Below are positions 43,366 to 53,161 of a DNA stretch of 64,000 bases, in pieces. A program made the position numbers and the translations under genes. Under the pieces are notes generated by a model, which searched no databases, was not told where the DNA came from, and saw only the letters and a list, made by a program, of their open reading frames with translations. The stretch's first letter is position 1; every line of letters begins with the position of its first letter. Location of the stretch: contig NZ_BONC01000014.1 in the NCBI RefSeq assembly GCF_016862515.1, positions 62,001-126,000 of the forward strand. Reading direction: 5' to 3'. Origin of the DNA: Asanoa iriomotensis. GTDB taxonomy: Bacteria > Actinomycetota > Actinomycetes > Mycobacteriales > Micromonosporaceae.

Positions 43366-44090
43366 CAGATACCTCCGTCGACGTTGATGGTCTCGCCGTT
43401 GACGAAGCTGGCCAGGTCGCTGGCGAGAAAGACCACGACGGCGGCTATCTCACTGCCGCGGCCGAGCCGGCCGAGCGGGATGAGCCGCTGGTAACGCTCC
43501 AGCACCGCCGGCGGCGTCGCGGTTTCGGTCTCGACCGGCCCCGGCGCTACGACGTTGATCCGGATGCCCCGAGGCCCCAGTTCCTTCGCCAGCGAGCGGG
43601 TCAGGCCGGTCAGCCCGGCCTTCGCGGCCGTGTAGTGCGCCCGCAGCGGAATACCGACGGTCGCCACGCGGGATCCGACGTTGATGATCGAGGCACCCTC
43701 GCCGAGCAGCGGCAGCGCCGCCTGGATGACCCGCGCGGCGGCGGTCAGGTTGCTGTCGATGACCCGCCGGAACTCGTCGATCGGCAGGTCCGCGAACGGC
43801 ACGTGGCTGATCACGCCGGCGTTGTTCACCACCGCGTCGAGGCGACCGAACCGGACCCGGCACTGCTCCACGAGCGCCGCCACGTCTTCGGCGCTGGTGA
43901 CGTCGGCGCGCACCACGCTGTGATCGCCGTCGATCTCCTTGAGCTCCTCGACGAGCGTGTCGACCGCGGGGCCCTCGGTGCGGTAGCAGGTGATCACCTC
44001 CGCGCCGGCCAGCGCGAAGGAGCGGACGACCTCCCGGCCGATGCCACGCGTACCACCGGTCACCAGAATCTTCTTGCCAGCGACGCTCAT
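43365..44090 (-). CDS. Ketoreductase, FabG-like SDR (C)
   Basis: A 241-residue SDR: TGGTRGIG, NNAGVI, serine in NVGSR, YTAAK and the NVDGGI end. ATG 44090 follows GGAGGGAAC. It is the sister of SDR B at 41878. Type II clusters for pentangular polyphenols often carry two such reductases; one usually acts early on the chain and sets the folding. Confidence 0.88.
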   Translation of the reverse strand: MSVAGKKILVTGGTRGIGREVVRSFALAGAEVITCYRTEGPAVDTLVEELKEIDGDHSVVRADVTSAEDVAALVEQCRVRFGRLDAVVNNAGVISHVPFADLPIDEFRRVIDSNLTAAARVIQAALPLLGEGASIINVGSRVATVGIPLRAHYTAAKAGLTGLTRSLAKELGPRGIRINVVAPGPVETETATPPAVLERYQRLIPLGRLGRGSEIAAVVVFLASDLASFVNGETINVDGGI

Positions 44091-44148
44091 ACCTGTTCCC
44101 TCCTGCGAACCGACGGTGTCGAGGTCGGGCGCCGTCCGTCCGCCGCGT

Positions 44149-44610
44149 TCACAGCAGCGTCCCGGCACCGGTGAGGTTCGCGCCGAGCGCCACCAGAGCC
44201 AGCGAGGTGCGAACCAGGTTCCAGTTCCGCCACCGCACCCGCGGGTCGACGGCCGTCCAGTCGGCCGGCCGCGCCCCCGGATCCAGTGACATCACGTAGC
44301 GGTTGATGGGCACGTTCTTGACGACCGAGATCGCCATCACCACGAGGAGGAGTACGCCCCCGGCGCCGAAGAGCAGCCGGGCCACGGTCTCGGTGGCGGT
44401 GAACGCGAGTAGCAGGGCGAGAACGCAGGCCAGCGCGTTCAGGATGGGCATCAACGGGTCGTACCGCTTCCAGAGGAACTGGATGGTGCGCACGTAGGTC
44501 TCGTACGGCACCGCCAGGCTCATCGGTGCCAGGCCGATCACCGTGGAGACCATCACGCCGGAGGCGATCCCGTTCGCCAGCAGCATCAGCGGCACGAGCC
44601 CCTGTTCCAC
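44149..44610 (-). CDS. Anthrone-oxygenase-like membrane protein (DUF1772) (B)
   Basis: A 153-residue protein with four helices, paralogous to the gene at 39245: it shares NVPINRYV and DPRVRWRNWN at the same places and has the same length. Probable anthrone-to-quinone oxidation at or in the membrane. Two copies suggest two separate oxidation sites or a heteromer. It sits between SDR C and the aromatase. Confidence 0.8.
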   Translation of the reverse strand: MEQGLVPLMLLANGIASGVMVSTVIGLAPMSLAVPYETYVRTIQFLWKRYDPLMPILNALACVLALLLAFTATETVARLLFGAGGVLLLVVMAISVVKNVPINRYVMSLDPGARPADWTAVDPRVRWRNWNLVRTSLALVALGANLTGAGTLL

Positions 44611-44616
44611 GGTGGT

Positions 44617-45327
<711 letters not shown>

Positions 45328-45347
<20 letters not shown>

Positions 45348-46599
45348 CACTTCCTCCATCCGGTGTCGGGTCAACCGCCTTGAGTACCAGCGCCGAGTTG
45401 AAGCCGCCCCAGCCGCGCGCCAGCACCAGTGCGCACTTCACCGCCTGGAACCTGGGCTCGCCCAGTACGAGGTCGAGGTCGCAGCCGTCCGCCAACTGGC
45501 GCACCGCCGTGGTCGGCGGAATCACCGAGTGGTGGATCGCCAACAGGGCCGTGGCGGCGTCGAGCGCCGCCCCACCGCCGTACAGCCGGCCGGTCATCGT
45601 CTTCGGCGCCGTGACCGGCACGGCGCGCGCGCCGAACAGCGCGGTGATCGCCGCCGCCTCCTGCCGATCGAGTTCGGGCACGCCCGCCGCGTCGGCGAAG
45701 ACCACGTCCACGTCGTGCGGCGCGACGCCGGCGTCGGCCAGCGCCAGTTCCGCCGCCCGGCGAAGTCCCGGCTGCCCGCCCGAGTCAGGCGGCGGATCAA
45801 ATGTGGCGGCGTATCCGGCGACGGAGCCGTATCCGCGCGCCTGACGCCCCGACGCGGCGCCGGCCCGCTCCAGAAGAAGGATCGCGCCTCCCTCACCCGG
45901 CACGTAACCGCAGGCGTCGGCGTCGAAGGGCAGGTAGGCCCGATCCGGGTCGGCACGCTCGCTGATCCGGCCGGTGGACAACTGCGCGGTCAGTCCGTAA
46001 GGGCACAGTGAGGCGTCGGTGCCGCCGGTGACCACCAACCGGGCGTTGTCGCGGATCAGGCGCCGGGCATGGCCGATCGCGTCGAGCCCGCCGGCCTGCT
46101 CGGAGCAGATCACCCCGCACGGTCCGCGCATGCCGTGCCGGATCGAGATCTGCCCGGTCGTCGCCGCGTAGAACCAGGCGATCGACTGGTACGCGCCGAC
46201 GAACTGCGGCCCGCGTGACCAGAGCCGTTCGATCTCGCGCTGGCCGAACTCGGTCCCGCCGGACGAACTGGCCGTCACCACCGCCATCTCGTACTCCGGC
46301 AGACCGGCCGGCTCGATTCCGGCGTCGTCGATCGCCATCGCCGCGGCCGCCAGACCGAGGTGGGTCCAGCGATCGGTCTGCGGTGCCAGTCGACTCGGCA
46401 CCTGCTGGGCGGCGTCGAAGTCGCGCACCTCGCCGGCCAGCCGGCTGGGGTACCGACCGGGGTCGAACCGGGTGAGCGGCCCGATTCCGCTGCGCCCGGC
46501 GAGCGTCGCGGACCAGTACGCCTCGGTGCCGAGCCCGTTGGGCGCGACGATGCCGACGCCGGTCACCACGGGAGCCGCCGTGGCGGTGCCGGCGGTCAT
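45328..46599 (-). CDS. Chain length factor (ketosynthase beta)
   Basis: A 423-residue KS-fold protein in which the active-site cysteine is replaced by Gln168 (in CSEQAGGLD), the mark of a chain length factor. It pairs with KS-alpha, sets chain length and makes the starter by decarboxylating malonyl-ACP. Its start shares one base with the KS-alpha stop (TGATG), ensuring equal translation. Chain length cannot be read reliably by eye. Confidence 0.95.
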
Positions 46600-47870
46600 C
46601 ACGCCCCCGCCCGACGGGTCAGCAGCATCGCCGACTGGAAACCACCGAAGCCGCTGCCGACGCTGAGCACCGTGTCCATCGAGTGTGCTCTGGCCACCAA
46701 CGGGGTGTAGTCCAGGTCGCACTCGGGGTCGGGCGTGTGCAGGTTCGCGGTGGGCGGCACCACCTGGTTGTCGAGCGCGAGCATGCACGCCGCGAGTTCG
46801 ATCGAGCCGATCGCGCCCAGCGAGTGCCCGACCATCGACTTGATCGAGCTGACCGGCACCTGGTACGCGCGCTCGCCGAGGCTGCGCTTGAACGCGGCGG
46901 TTTCGTGGCGGTCGTTCTGTTTGGTGCCCGAGCCGTGTGCGTTGATGTAGTCGATGTCCTCCGGCGCGACACCGCCCTGCGCCATCGCCGCCCGGATCGC
47001 CTCCGCCATCTCGCGTCCGTCGGGCTTGAGGCCGGTCATGTGGAACGCGTTGCTACGACTGGCGAAACCGGCGATCTCGGCGTAGACCCGTCCGCCGCGG
47101 CGCCGTGCGAACTCGTACTCCTCGAGGATCAGCACCGCCGAACCCTCGCCCAGCACGAATCCGTCCCGGTCGAGGTCGAACGGGCGTGAGGCGTGCCCGG
47201 GGTCCCCGTTGTTCGGCGAGGTCGCCTTGATGGCGTCGAAACAGGCGACGGTGATCGGCGAGATCGGCGCGTCCGTCGCGCCGGCGACCACGACGTCCGC
47301 CGAGCCTTCGCGGATGAGCTGCGCGGCGTGGCCCACCGCGTCGAGTCCGGCCGTGCAGCCCGTAGAAATCAGTCCGACCGGTCCCTGCGCGCCCCGGTCC
47401 CAGGCGACCTCGACGGCCATGGTGGTCGGCACCATGTAGCCGTACAGCTGCGGGACCCGGTATTCGGGGTCCACCAGCCATTCCTGGCCACCGTCGCTGA
47501 GGACGACGTACTCCTCCTCCAGGCCCATCGTGCAGCCGACGGCGCTGCCGATGCTCACGCCGAGCCGCTCCGGCGCCAGGTCGCCGGACTCCAGTCCACT
47601 GTCGATCCAGGCCTCCCGCGCGGCGACCACGGCGAACTGCGCCGCACGGTCCATCCGCCGGACCTGTTGCGGGCTGAGGCCTTCGGCCAACGGGGAGAAG
47701 TCGCACTCGGCGGCGATCCGGGACCGGAACGGAGCGGGATCGAAGAACGTGATGGTGCGGGTGGCGGTGCGCCCGGCGGTCAGCAACGACCAGAACGCCT
47801 TGACGCCGATGCCGCCGGGCGCGACGACCCCGATGCCGGTGACGACGACCCGGCGACCGCTGGGGGTCAC
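46599..47870 (-). CDS. Ketosynthase alpha of type II polyketide synthase
   Basis: A 423-residue ketosynthase with nucleophile Cys172 ([10 protein letters not shown]) and catalytic histidines in [12 protein letters not shown] and GHSLGAIGS. It condenses malonyl units on the ACP. GTG start 47870, four bases into the end of the cupin gene. With CLF and ACP it forms the minimal PKS. Sequence relatedness to spore pigment/pentangular-type KS is expected from the neighbouring cupin and SchA/CurD genes. Confidence 0.96.
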   Translation of the reverse strand: MTPSGRRVVVTGIGVVAPGGIGVKAFWSLLTAGRTATRTITFFDPAPFRSRIAAECDFSPLAEGLSPQQVRRMDRAAQFAVVAAREAWIDSGLESGDLAPERLGVSIGSAVGCTMGLEEEYVVLSDGGQEWLVDPEYRVPQLYGYMVPTTMAVEVAWDRGAQGPVGLISTGCTAGLDAVGHAAQLIREGSADVVVAGATDAPISPITVACFDAIKATSPNNGDPGHASRPFDLDRDGFVLGEGSAVLILEEYEFARRRGGRVYAEIAGFASRSNAFHMTGLKPDGREMAEAIRAAMAQGGVAPEDIDYINAHGSGTKQNDRHETAAFKRSLGERAYQVPVSSIKSMVGHSLGAIGSIELAACMLALDNQVVPPTANLHTPDPECDLDYTPLVARAHSMDTVLSVGSGFGGFQSAMLLTRRAGA

Positions 47871-48292
47871 GACGTGTGCCCGACGTCCGGCACCGGCTCC
47901 GTCGCGTTGGGCAGCGCCTCCGTGTCGACGTGTCCGAGATCCGGCCGGGGCGCCAGCGGGCTGAGATGGAAGACGCAGAACGCCGGCTCCGGGCCCTCGC
48001 ACGACACCCGGTGCCGGAGTCCGATCGGAATCATCAGCGCTTCGCCGGCGGTCAGGGTCAGCTTCTGCTCCTGTTCGACGACCGCCAGTATCCGTCCACT
48101 CACGACATACAGGAACTCTTCCGAGTACGGGTGGTAGTGCTCTGAGACGAACTCGCCGGGTTGCAGCGTGAGCGTGCCCATGAAGCCGGAGGTGGAGGCG
48201 ACCGTCTTCGGGCTCAACAGCACCCGGATGTCCCCGCCGCGCCGGCGGTTGGCGACCACGTCGTCCGCCTTGACCTTTCGCAGCTCAGCCAC
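47867..48292 (-). CDS. Cupin-fold polyketide cluster protein (WhiE-ORFII-like)
   Basis: A 141-residue single-domain cupin. The metal-type motif is present ([13 protein letters not shown] with two His and a Glu, then LRHRV with a later His). Such cupins are regular members of spore pigment and pentangular polyphenol clusters and seem to help late cyclisation. It overlaps the TcmI gene by eight bases and the KS gene by four. Confidence 0.87.
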   Translation of the reverse strand: MAELRKVKADDVVANRRRGGDIRVLLSPKTVASTSGFMGTLTLQPGEFVSEHYHPYSEEFLYVVSGRILAVVEQEQKLTLTAGEALMIPIGLRHRVSCEGPEPAFCVFHLSPLAPRPDLGHVDTEALPNATEPVPDVGHTS

Positions 48293-48623
48293 GGCTGACC
48301 CCCAGATTGTGGTCCCAGACGTAGAACGGCGAGGCCATTGCGTCCTTGGGCTCTTTCCACCCCGGGTCGTACGGCCGGACCTGCTCGGCGAGCCGGGAGT
48401 TGATGTCCTGGTAGAGCGGGTGGCTGCGGGCTTTGTACAGGTTGGGGGTGATGTCCTCGTCGGCCTCCACGAGGTGGAAGTAGAGCTCGTGGAAGCGGAA
48501 CAGGGTGCGCCGTGTTACGCCGACCAGGTGAGGCAGGTCGCTCGCGTCGGACTCGGCGAAGATGTTCGCCACCGCCTCCGCGTTGGCCGGATCCATCCGG
48601 GCGACGATCAATGTCCGGTGCAC
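48285..48623 (-). CDS. TcmI-family polyketide cyclase
   Basis: A 112-residue dimeric ferredoxin-like protein. The start MHRTLIVARMDP and the ending FYVWDHN are typical of TcmI, which closes the final ring in tetracenomycin-type pathways. It is first in the tightly coupled core operon running to 39245, or second if transcription starts at the POT carrier. Confidence 0.9.
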   Translation of the reverse strand: MHRTLIVARMDPANAEAVANIFAESDASDLPHLVGVTRRTLFRFHELYFHLVEADEDITPNLYKARSHPLYQDINSRLAEQVRPYDPGWKEPKDAMASPFYVWDHNLGVSRG

Positions 48624-48734
48624 GTCGGTCTCCTCTCGGCGGGAGGCCCGAGTGGGCTGGGCGACCCTCGGGTCAAAGGTGCATGGTGGGTTTCGAATGT
48701 CGTTGGAAGGCCGATGGAGGCGGGCCGGCCGGGT

Positions 48735-50252
48735 TCAGTACGGCGTGCCGTCGGCCGGCTCGCCGGCCCCCCTGGCGGTCGCGAAGGGTGCGGCGAGCCC
48801 ACGCCGGCCGGCGACGAAGGCAGCGGCGACGGCCAGGGCGACCACCGCGAGCGACACGAAGTAGACCGGCCCCGGAAGCACGTCGACGAGCGCGGAGACC
48901 TGACTGGCCAGGCCACCGCCCAGCGCGGCGAAGAGCCAGTAGAGGCCGAGACCCTGACCGAGGTACGCCGATGGCACCAGGTCGGCCATCGAACTGATGC
49001 TCACCGCCGCGATCACGATCTCGGCGCAGGCGTGCATCAGGTAGACGGCGAGCAACCACAGCGGCGACACCTTCGTGCCGTCCGCGGCGGCTCCCGCGGC
49101 CACCGCCATCACCAGAAAGCTCACCGCGACGACGACCAGGGCGAACGCGAACTTCATCGGGACGCTGTAGCGGGCGCCCAGACGCGGCAGTTGCCAGGCG
49201 AACAGCGGCGCGAGCACGAGCATGAACAACGGCGTCGCCGCCTGCAGCCAACTCGCCGGGAAGGTGAAGCCGAGGACGGTCCGGTCGGTCGAGTCCTTGG
49301 CGAACAGCGTCAGCACCGAACCGTCCTGACCGGCGAGCAGCCAGAAGATCGTCGCGGCCAGCACCAGGCGGAGCATGATCGACAGTCGCCACCGGTCATC
49401 GGCGGTGAGCCCCGGATCGCGGCGTAGCTTGACGTAGGCGCCCCACGGCGCGGAGATCAGCGTCAGCCCGACGACCATCAGAGCGATCTGCGGGTTCAGG
49501 AACCCGCCGATCAGACCCACCACGACCAGCACGACCACGGCGGCGACGAGCAGGCCGACCCGGCGTGCGACCCGGCGGCCCTGCGAAGGGGCCAGCGGCC
49601 GGGCCGGACCGGCGCCGGCGCGACCGTAGGACCGCAGGCCGCGCGCGGTCGTCACCACACCGATGCCGACGACGATCCCGAGGGTCGCGAAGCCGACCCG
49701 CCAGCTCACCCGTTCGCCCAGGAAGCCGATGACCAGCGGCGCGACCAGCGCGGTGCCCTGGATGCCGACGAAGAACGCGGCGATCGTGGCCTCGCGGCGC
49801 CCGGCCGGCCCCGCCAGCATGTTGATCAGCGCCTGGTGGTTCGGTTTGAACAGACCGAACCCGCAGGCGATGCAGAGCAGGCCGATGATCGCGAACACCG
49901 GGCCGGAAACGGCGAGGCTCAGGCAACCCGCCGCGATGAACGCGAGTCCGACCACGAGCGCGCGCTGCTGCCCCAGCACCCGGTCGGCGATCCAGCCGCC
50001 GGGGAGGGCGAGCATGAACGTCACCCCGAGGTAGGCACCGAACAACGCAGCCGCCGAGCCGGACGACAGGCCCATGCCGCCGTTGTCGGTGGGCGCCACC
50101 GCGTACAGGACGAGAATCGCCTGGATGCCGTAGAAGCCGACCCGTTCCCACAACTCGGCCACGAAGAGGTTGGTGAACCACGGGTTCCGCCACAGCTGCT
50201 GCGATGGTGCGAGCGGCGTCGCGGCGGGTGTGGTTGGCAATGGTCCGGTCAT
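48735..50252 (-). CDS. POT/PTR2-type MFS carrier
   Basis: A 505-residue carrier with about 12-14 hydrophobic helices. The POT-family motif is recognisable as ELWERVGFYG in helix 1, and FGLFKPNHQALI occurs at the second POT motif. POT proteins usually import peptides with protons; in this setting export of product or intermediate is also possible. ATG 50252 is used; a GTG at 50288 is in frame. It is 111 bases before the PKS core and divergent from the SDR at 50449. Confidence 0.83.
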   Translation of the reverse strand: MTGPLPTTPAATPLAPSQQLWRNPWFTNLFVAELWERVGFYGIQAILVLYAVAPTDNGGMGLSSGSAAALFGAYLGVTFMLALPGGWIADRVLGQQRALVVGLAFIAAGCLSLAVSGPVFAIIGLLCIACGFGLFKPNHQALINMLAGPAGRREATIAAFFVGIQGTALVAPLVIGFLGERVSWRVGFATLGIVVGIGVVTTARGLRSYGRAGAGPARPLAPSQGRRVARRVGLLVAAVVVLVVVGLIGGFLNPQIALMVVGLTLISAPWGAYVKLRRDPGLTADDRWRLSIMLRLVLAATIFWLLAGQDGSVLTLFAKDSTDRTVLGFTFPASWLQAATPLFMLVLAPLFAWQLPRLGARYSVPMKFAFALVVVAVSFLVMAVAAGAAADGTKVSPLWLLAVYLMHACAEIVIAAVSISSMADLVPSAYLGQGLGLYWLFAALGGGLASQVSALVDVLPGPVYFVSLAVVALAVAAAFVAGRRGLAAPFATARGAGEPADGTPY

Positions 50253-50299
50253 GAGCGCCACCCTTCGACTCCTCCGGACGCCCACCATTCACCCGGCAC

Positions 50300-50327
50300 C
50301 TCGAACTGGCTTTGAGAGCGGTTCGAG
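50300..50327. promoter_or_regulatory. Inverted repeat in the divergent POT/SDR promoter
   Basis: Arms CTCGAAC (50300-50306) and GTTCGAG (50321-50327) with a 14-base gap, in the 196-base region between two divergent cluster-edge genes. It could be an operator for a dimeric regulator; no matching site was found elsewhere by eye. Confidence 0.35.
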
Positions 50328-50448
50328 CGCGGCGCAGGCGAGGCTCCCGGCTTCAGCGACCCTCGAGCCGCCTGCGGCACCCTCGTGTCGGGCATCGGGC
50401 CGGCCAATCAGGGGACGGTCCGCGCGAGCGGCGTGCGGATGGTGGGTT

Positions 50449-51129
50449 GTGGCGAGGCGTACTGCGTTGGTAACGGGGGCCAACCGCGGGCTCGGCTTGG
50501 CGGTCGCGGCCCGGCTGGTGGCCGCGGGTCACCGGGTGGTGGTCACCGCGCGCAACGGCGACGACGCGCGCCGGGTGACGGCCGAACTGGGCCCACCGGC
50601 GGAGCCGGCCGAGCTCGACGTCCTGAGTGCCGAGTCGGTCGACGCCGCGCGCGACCAGGTCGGGCCGGTGGACATTCTGGTCAGCAACGCCGGCGCGCTC
50701 TGCGACGCCGGCATGCAACCGTCGACGGTGTCGTTGGACCTGGTCCAGCGGCACCTCGCGGTGAACACCCTCGGCGCGTGGCGGGTCATCCAGGCGTTCC
50801 TGCCCGGCATGACCGCCCGTGGCTGGGGCCGGGTGGTGATCGTCTCGAGCGGCACCTCGACGTTCACCAACGGGATCTTCCCCGGCACACCCTGCTACTC
50901 GGTGTCGAAGGTGGCGCTCAACGCGCTCACCGTGATGCTGGCCGAGGAAACCCGGGGGACCGGCGTACTCGTCAACGCCGTGAACCCCGGCCGGGTGCGG
51001 ACCCGGATGATGCCGCGGGCCGAGGTGACCCCGGAGGAGGCGGCCTTGGACGTCGCGTGGGTGGCCGAGATGGACGACGGCGCGCCGACCGGCAAGCTCT
51101 TCCGCAGCCGTCAGGTGGTGGGCTGGTGA
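50449..51129 (+). CDS. Short-chain dehydrogenase/reductase (D)
   Basis: A 226-residue classical SDR: TGANRGLG, SNAGAL, the serine in VSSGT, and YSVSK. It resembles carbonyl reductase-like SDRs rather than FabG. GTG start at 50449; upstream frame is open but not coding in character. It shares GTGA with the small gene after it. Substrate unknown; at the cluster edge it may be a tailoring reductase. Confidence 0.82.
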   Translation: MARRTALVTGANRGLGLAVAARLVAAGHRVVVTARNGDDARRVTAELGPPAEPAELDVLSAESVDAARDQVGPVDILVSNAGALCDAGMQPSTVSLDLVQRHLAVNTLGAWRVIQAFLPGMTARGWGRVVIVSSGTSTFTNGIFPGTPCYSVSKVALNALTVMLAEETRGTGVLVNAVNPGRVRTRMMPRAEVTPEEAALDVAWVAEMDDGAPTGKLFRSRQVVGW

Positions 51130-51362
51130 GCCCGTCGTCGGTTGGCCGGCTGCTGCGCCAGTGTGTCCGCGGCCTCGGCAGCTGGATCATGAGCGGCCTG
51201 ACGCTTGCCGGGTCGATCTACTACGCCCTGCCGCCGCAGGATACGTCCCCGCCCTACCACCCGGAACTGTTGCCCAGCGAGAGCCCGGCGTCGCCCGAGG
51301 AGCTGCGGATGTGGGCGCTGCTGTACCACGGAACCGAGGATCCGACCCGCCGACAACCTTGA
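51126..51362 (+). CDS. Small DUF6059-like protein
   Basis: A 78-residue protein with a basic N-terminus (RLLRQCVRGLGS), one hydrophobic stretch (about residues 20-34) and a proline-rich tail. It resembles the small DUF6059 proteins often found next to SARP- and polyketide-type clusters; function unknown. The GTG start overlaps the SDR stop by four bases, so it is translated with the SDR. This is the last gene that clearly belongs to the cluster. Confidence 0.65.
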   Translation: MSPSSVGRLLRQCVRGLGSWIMSGLTLAGSIYYALPPQDTSPPYHPELLPSESPASPEELRMWALLYHGTEDPTRRQP

Positions 51363-51413
51363 GTCCGAGGTGGTCATGCACCAACTCCGATGCGAGGCGG
51401 AGCGCGATCGTCC

Positions 51414-52163
51414 TCATCGACCGATCGCGCCGCGGGCCACGAGCTCGACGGTCAGCACAGCGGCGATCGTCTCGACGGCGAGCAGACCGACGAGGACCAG
51501 CAACTGTGCGGCGCCGGCCTCGACGGGGCTCGCGCCGCCGAGCAGGACACCGACGAACGCGCCCGGCAGCGTCACGAGCCCGACGGTCCGGGTCTGGTCC
51601 AGTGCCGGCACGAGCGCCTCGGAAGCGCTCGGCCGGCAGAGCTCCAGCGCGGCGTCCCGGTCGGAGAAACCGAGCGCGAGCGCCGCCTCGAACTCGCCGC
51701 GCCTGGTTCGCAACGTCTCCAGGGCGCGGCGCCCGGCCAGCGACGTCGCGGTCATCGCGCCACCGATCAGGATGCCGGCGATCGGCACGACGGCGATCGG
51801 CGTGGTCGGCACGGTCCGGGACAACAGCACCAGCGCCAACACGGGCGCGACGCCGGCGAGGATCGGCAGGGCGACGACGGGCGAGCGGCGCCCGAGGCGG
51901 CCGCCGGAGGTGAAGGCGGCGATCGTCAGCATCGACGCCACGAACACCGCGGTCAGCCCCCACGACCGCAGCACCGCGATGACCAGCAACGAGATCGCCG
52001 CGAGCTGCACGACCGCCCGCACACTGGCGACGACCAGCGGTCGGCCGATATCCAACCGCGCGACCACCGCCACGGTGACCGCCACACATACCAGCACCGC
52101 GAGCACAACGGCGTACGTGACCGACAGCGTGACGGTGGCCTGCGAAGACAATTCGCTCCCCAC
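51414..52163 (-). CDS. UPF0014/FetB-like ABC permease
   Basis: A 249-residue permease with about seven helices, and the family pattern GGAMTA, RRGEFEAALALGFS and TLPGAFVGVLLGG. FetB works with the ATPase FetA in iron export and oxidative stress tolerance. No FetA gene is adjacent on either side, so the partner must be encoded elsewhere or has been lost. GTG start at 52163, one base after the stop of the neighbouring remnant gene. Confidence 0.82.
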   Translation of the reverse strand: MGSELSSQATVTLSVTYAVVLAVLVCVAVTVAVVARLDIGRPLVVASVRAVVQLAAISLLVIAVLRSWGLTAVFVASMLTIAAFTSGGRLGRRSPVVALPILAGVAPVLALVLLSRTVPTTPIAVVPIAGILIGGAMTATSLAGRRALETLRTRRGEFEAALALGFSDRDAALELCRPSASEALVPALDQTRTVGLVTLPGAFVGVLLGGASPVEAGAAQLLVLVGLLAVETIAAVLTVELVARGAIGR

Positions 52164-52164
52164 T

Positions 52165-52944
52165 CTAGGAACCGACGCGTTCCCACAACTGGCTCGTGGC
52201 GGACTTACGGTACGTCCAGTCGCGCGTGCCGCCGGCCGTCGTGACGGTCACCGTCACCACAGCTCCGCGGGCCTTCGCGCGGTCGATGCTGACGACTCCT
52301 TCGGTGCCTGACCGGAGCACCTCCTCGCCCAACGGATAGTCACCGTCCTGATAGAACCGCTGGAGGGTCTGCGAGACCTCGCCGCTGGGCGAGCGCAGCG
52401 TGAGGATGGCGAACGCCTCGGTGTCGACGAACGACACGGGGCCGACGCTCACGCTGTAGCGGGTCCTGTCCTTGGTCGCGTCCTTGTAGTCGTTGAGCAG
52501 GTCCGCCTCGCCAACCCCGTCGACGGTCTTCACGCAGTAGAGATTCGTCTGGTCGGGATTCGAGCGGCCCATGTTGAAACCGGCGTTGCGGAAGTCGATC
52601 TCGCGGAAGTTCGTGGGCGGCTTCGTGAACTCGGTCGGACCGTCCACCTGGCGGAAGGCGCCATCCAGGTACGCGTACCCGCGCACCTGGCGATCGCAGG
52701 GCGGATTCCCGTCGGACTGGTACGGGCCGAAGACCGTGACCCGGACGACGCCGTTGTCGACAGCGACGGTCTCGCTCGTGAAGGGAGCGGTCACGTTCTG
52801 GTCGAGCACGAACCCCAACGGGCTCAGCGAGCCGTCCCCGGCGACCTTCAGCGCCAGCAGTTGGGTCGGGTGCACGGACCCGTCGTTCTCACACTTGAGA
52901 GTCGTCACCAACTCGTCGCCGGGCTTGCCGTCGAGGTCGGCCAT
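52165..52944 (-). pseudogene. 3' remnant of a secreted protein gene (upstream part deleted)
   Basis: 259 codons with no ribosome binding site before the apparent ATG and no signal peptide. The first residues (ADLDGKPGDELV) look like the middle of an FG-GAP/VCBS-like acidic repeat, not a natural N-terminus. The rest is a beta-rich extracellular-type domain. The reading frame runs upstream directly into the sequence of a sigma factor start in another frame, so the first part of this gene was probably lost in a deletion that joined it to that sigma gene. Confidence 0.6.
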
Positions 52945-53081
52945 GATCGACGGAAGAGATAGGCGTAGAGCTGCGACCTGAGAACGTCGAACTTCGCGGC
53001 ATAGAACTCGTCGAAATCGCGATGTTCGTACGTCGTCGAGGCGCTGGTTGCGGCCGCGGCAGCGGGCATCACTGCGGTCAC
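52905..53081 (-). pseudogene. 5' remnant of a SigE-family ECF sigma factor gene
   Basis: 58 codons from a GTG after AGGAAGG. Residues HRDFDEFYAAKFDVLRSQLYAYL match the start of sigma region 2 of SigE-like factors (shown here as one stretch only to residue 20: RDFDEFYAAKFDVLRSQLYA). The similarity then stops abruptly and the frame ends within 16 codons. Regions 2.3-4 are missing. The remaining sequence overlaps the secreted-protein remnant, giving the exact neighbourhood of a deletion junction near 52950. Confidence 0.65.
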
Positions 53082-53161
53082 GTGTCCTTCCTCCCCGTGC
53101 TGCCGCCCTTGTGGGCAGGCGAGGCGAACACGTGCGACCCCACCGATGGGTTGCGTGCGGG

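Noticed and set aside
48663-48674. Short palindrome GACCCTCGGGTC before the TcmI gene as an operator
   Set aside because: Only five-base arms in GC-rich DNA and no second copy was seen.
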